From Tidjanibacter sp. (lineage in GTDB: Bacteria; Bacteroidota; Bacteroidia; Bacteroidales; Rikenellaceae), in NCBI GenBank assembly GCA_017503805.1, contig JAFVSJ010000005.1, forward strand, positions 1 to 64,000: a stretch of DNA of 64,000 nt. The letters run 5' to 3'. The notes below the pieces were generated by a model. It was not told the origin of the DNA, made no database searches, and saw only the letters and a list, made by a program, of their open reading frames with translations. Made by a program: the position numbers and the translations under genes. Shown here in pieces: positions 61,536 to 64,000 of this stretch; the stretch's first letter is position 1, and each line of letters opens with the position of its first letter.

Positions 61536-63500
61536 TTACTCTGCATTGTAGACTACAATCAGCTGCAGAATAACATTATAGTTGTCGGAGCCATAGAAGG
61601 AGATACGGCCTTTTCCGGACTCTTCGCTTGTGATCTTCACGATGGTCTTTGTGCCCTCCAACTCGCACTCAATCCAACTCTGGTAGGGGTATGCGAATGA
61701 GTACTCGGGTACAGAGATAGCCATAGTTTTGCAACGCGAGGTGAGGGTGAGCCTATACTGAAGTATACCCATATAGTTCTCCTCTTCGCTAAAGTCATCG
61801 TCGCCTTTGACTATCTCCTCTAAGCGTGCGCCATTTAGGATTGCTTCCTCGGGGTTGATGAAAGTGACATCACCATCTACGCCCTCATAGGGAGTGAAGT
61901 CGGGATCTACTACAAAGTGGATGAGTGCATAAGGCTGATTGTCACTATTGTAGAAGATTATGGTCGCCTCGTTCTGATTGTTGCTGCCGGGCATCGTATT
62001 GGGATGTGTTTCAAGACGGCTCTTGATAAGGTAGCTGTTCTCTGGCGACCCCTCATCCTCGGACTTGTTGATGGTGAGCCAGCAACTTTCGGGGTCGTAG
62101 GTCGAACCAGCTATGCCCGAGTAGCCATAGATAAGATAGCGCGAGAACTCCTTGTTGAAGATTAGTTCATCACCCGAGTTATCATTCCTGTAGGTCAACT
62201 TATAGGCGTAGGGAATTGATGCCCAAGCACCCTGCCAAGGCCACGCGCCTGTATTGATTTTTTCTAACTTACCTCCGTGTGCCGCCATAATATCCTCATC
62301 TGCCACCACGATTGCTTCGCTGGTGTCAACGATTTCAATGCCGGCCTGCGAGATTTCGCTTACCACATATTTTGCCCAATCGGTGGTATTTTTGTCCGAG
62401 AGAGGTATGGCCACGATAGCACCCTTGCGCTCCTCCTCGCTTTCGTTTATCTCTACATCGAGCTGTATGGTACGATCCCAGATACCGATTTCGGTTGCCT
62501 CCGCAGGAAAGTCACTTACAGTCAACAGCATCCAATCATTGCCTTCTTTGGTCAGGCTGCCGTCGCTATTGCGGTTGACTGCAAAGATTTCGGCACCTTT
62601 AGGAGAGCGGATGCGACCATTGACAAACTCTACATAGGAACCCGATGTGGCTTGGTAGCACTCGCCCTCGGCGTTGAAGGTAATTGACGATGCGAGATCT
62701 ACGTTGCAGGTGCTGCCACAACCCTCTATGGCGGTATTGTAGCTTTTAACTACGAGAATGTCGTCACTGTTGATAACACCATCGCCATTACGGTCGCTGG
62801 TGTCGCAGAAGTCAATCTGTGCCTCGGTATCCTCGAGCGGGAGTTTGTTGACGTTCGTACGCAGGAAAATCTCTGTACGGCCGGCCGAGCCATTGGTCTT
62901 GCTTGCGTCAATCCACTCGGGAGTATCAATGCCAAACGACCACTTGAAGTTGGACTCCACGACGATGCGCTGCATCCATTGCTCGTTGCACCATACCCAA
63001 CCGATGTTGTCTATCGACGCAGCGGTGTCGTAAACCCAGTTGCCATTCTCGTCGGTCACAAACATCTCCTCCGTGGAATCGAAGCGAGCGATATATACCG
63101 CCAATTCACGCTCTTTCGAGCCGCGAGTGAGCTCTGCAATCACTTGTGTCTCATCGCCCATAGTCATCTCAATGGCACATACCCTCACATTGTCGAACTC
63201 CTCATTCTCGGCCACACCTACGGTAATCTCGTGTTTACCGGCCTCTCCATTGAGGGTGTAGCGTTCGCTCTCGCCTACAATGAACTTGAAGTAGGTAGCT
63301 ACGTCGGAAGGGATTTTGAGACTCCATTTCATATTGGGCTCTATGGTCATTTTGAACTCTTCGCCTGCTGCCACATTGGCCGTAATCTTCTCGGGGAATT
63401 TCGGGAGCGTAATTTCTTCCTCGGTCTGATTGCAACCAACCAATCCGAATGTAAGTGTGGCGAGCAGCGCCCACATAATCTTTGCAATATTGCGTTTCAT
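61536..63500 (-). CDS. DUF5003-like surface lipoprotein with a Ca-binding dockerin-like loop
   Basis: The 654-residue lipoprotein (FGLVGC, Cys23) is followed by an acidic run (NQTEEEI). The first 120 residues resemble a BACON-type beta domain (VAAGEEFKMTIEPNMKWSLKI). Around 236-249 lies DRNGDGVINSDDIL, which matches the calcium-binding loop of dockerins and EF-hands. A second such loop is missing, so a full dockerin is not present. The rest is beta-rich; I tentatively assign it to the DUF5003 family from memory. It sits between the truncated first visible gene and the LRR protein. Confidence 0.7.
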   Translation of the reverse strand: MKRNIAKIMWALLATLTFGLVGCNQTEEEITLPKFPEKITANVAAGEEFKMTIEPNMKWSLKIPSDVATYFKFIVGESERYTLNGEAGKHEITVGVAENEEFDNVRVCAIEMTMGDETQVIAELTRGSKERELAVYIARFDSTEEMFVTDENGNWVYDTAASIDNIGWVWCNEQWMQRIVVESNFKWSFGIDTPEWIDASKTNGSAGRTEIFLRTNVNKLPLEDTEAQIDFCDTSDRNGDGVINSDDILVVKSYNTAIEGCGSTCNVDLASSITFNAEGECYQATSGSYVEFVNGRIRSPKGAEIFAVNRNSDGSLTKEGNDWMLLTVSDFPAEATEIGIWDRTIQLDVEINESEEERKGAIVAIPLSDKNTTDWAKYVVSEISQAGIEIVDTSEAIVVADEDIMAAHGGKLEKINTGAWPWQGAWASIPYAYKLTYRNDNSGDELIFNKEFSRYLIYGYSGIAGSTYDPESCWLTINKSEDEGSPENSYLIKSRLETHPNTMPGSNNQNEATIIFYNSDNQPYALIHFVVDPDFTPYEGVDGDVTFINPEEAILNGARLEEIVKGDDDFSEEENYMGILQYRLTLTSRCKTMAISVPEYSFAYPYQSWIECELEGTKTIVKITSEESGKGRISFYGSDNYNVILQLIVVYNAE

Positions 63501-63545
63501 ATCTTCTCTATATTTTATTTATTATCATTCATTTAGTTATCTCGT

Positions 63546-64000
63546 CTACATTTGCGCGAGGATGTCTTCTGCCTCCTCATCGCTAATCCATTCCACTACG
63601 TTGTAGAAGTGGCCTACGGTGCCAATACTATCCCCGAGGTCCTCGATGTAGACGTGCATCCAGAGTACTACAAAGTTCTGACACGCATTGAAGTAGGAGT
63701 CGTAGTAGGGGCTTGTTGCGGCCAAAATGTGGTTATCACCGTGGAACATTCCGAGTACCGAACCCTCGTCGCTGATGGTCTGCTCGGCCATAGATACGAG
63801 AGGAAATTCGGGGTCGTCACCACTGAAACTCATCTCCACATCGTAGCCGTCGTAGAAGCAGTTGCGCAAAATTACAGTATTGCTTTTGGTGGGGTGCAGC
63901 TCACTCTTAACAACTCGTTGGTAAGAGATATTCTCGCCCGGGTAGTTTTGGAGCATCATTGAGCTCACAAGGCACCAACCTGTAAAGTTGTTGATGTCGT
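63546..64000 (-). CDS. Surface operon protein of unknown function, C-terminal part (5' end outside window)
   Basis: The minus-strand frame is open to the right edge: upstream of the internal GTG at 63968 it continues DINNFTGWCLVSSMM. About 151 C-terminal residues are visible, including NTVILRNCFYDGYDVEMSF, GSVLGMFHGDNHILAA and NFVVLWMHVYIEDLGDSIGT. The last helix is acidic (SDEEAEDILAQM). I do not recognise the family. The stop lies 45 bases before the DUF5003-like start, so it belongs to the same operon. Its N-terminus, and any SusC/SusD-like genes, would lie beyond position 64000. Confidence 0.6.
   Translation of the reverse strand, partial: DINNFTGWCLVSSMMLQNYPGENISYQRVVKSELHPTKSNTVILRNCFYDGYDVEMSFSGDDPEFPLVSMAEQTISDEGSVLGMFHGDNHILAATSPYYDSYFNACQNFVVLWMHVYIEDLGDSIGTVGHFYNVVEWISDEEAEDILAQM

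Overview
The window is Bacteroidales-type DNA. An Alistipes/Rikenellaceae-like gut bacterium is my best guess, inferred from gene content rather than any marker search. The evidence is the Bacteroidetes promoter form (TTTG, about 19 bases, TAnnTTTG) in front of many genes, very abundant lipoproteins, DUF4294, DUF1573, BACON and DUF4369 families, a PPi-type phosphofructokinase alongside pyruvate phosphate dikinase, and type B L31. Most of the window is chromosomal housekeeping DNA. I see no phage, insertion sequence, CRISPR array or plasmid module.

Layout. 1-0.9 kb: end of a secreted beta-helix protein. 0.9-1.45 kb: a gene-free stretch holding a promoter, a foldable region of about 210 nt and a T-run terminator, which is a candidate small RNA. 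1.4-9.6 kb: thioesterase, Sua5/TsaC, YebC, a 126-bp tandem repeat, a small lipoprotein, DUF4294, PPi-PFK, adenylate kinase, ThiL, a lipoprotein-type peptide deformylase and a Gph-like phosphatase. 9.7-11.1 kb: a GH26 mannanase-fold lipoprotein whose two catalytic glutamates are both replaced. 11.3-18.9 kb: PpdK, an AraC regulator, CinA, PyrD and PdxB. 18.9-22.7 kb: RecQ, a WRN-like DEDD exonuclease and an RlmI-like methyltransferase, packed tightly. 22.7-28.5 kb: a beta-barrel protein, YeiH, a lipoprotein, RsmA and a second RecQ. 28.6-32.2 kb: LptB, rpsF-rpsR-rplI-rpmE2 and alkaline phosphatase. 32.4-38.1 kb: a complete RND tripartite efflux operon. 38.4-44.4 kb: GlyS, CoaD, LpxD, RuvC and two tandem thioredoxin-fold lipoproteins. 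44.5-53.7 kb: tRNA-Arg, a nucleoside phosphorylase, an M20 dipeptidase, DnaN, a DnaQ-like exonuclease, a LysM/periplasmic-binding fusion, a HAD phosphatase, Rex, a RibF lacking its kinase domain and a second hotdog thioesterase.

53.8-64 kb: the accessory part. At least seven genes run leftward with gaps of only 19-45 bases. They encode BACON, leucine-rich-repeat and DUF5003-like lipoproteins, an S8 subtilisin-like lipoprotein protease, a DUF1573 protein and a small lipocalin-like lipoprotein. The gene order suggests one cell-surface adhesion/proteolysis assembly. Its promoter and first gene(s) lie beyond the right edge.

The points most worth checking are the catalytically dead GH26 protein, the surface lipoprotein/protease operon, the exported peptide deformylase, the candidate small RNA and the split WRN-like helicase/exonuclease pair. 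All family assignments come from reading motifs by eye; no database search was run.
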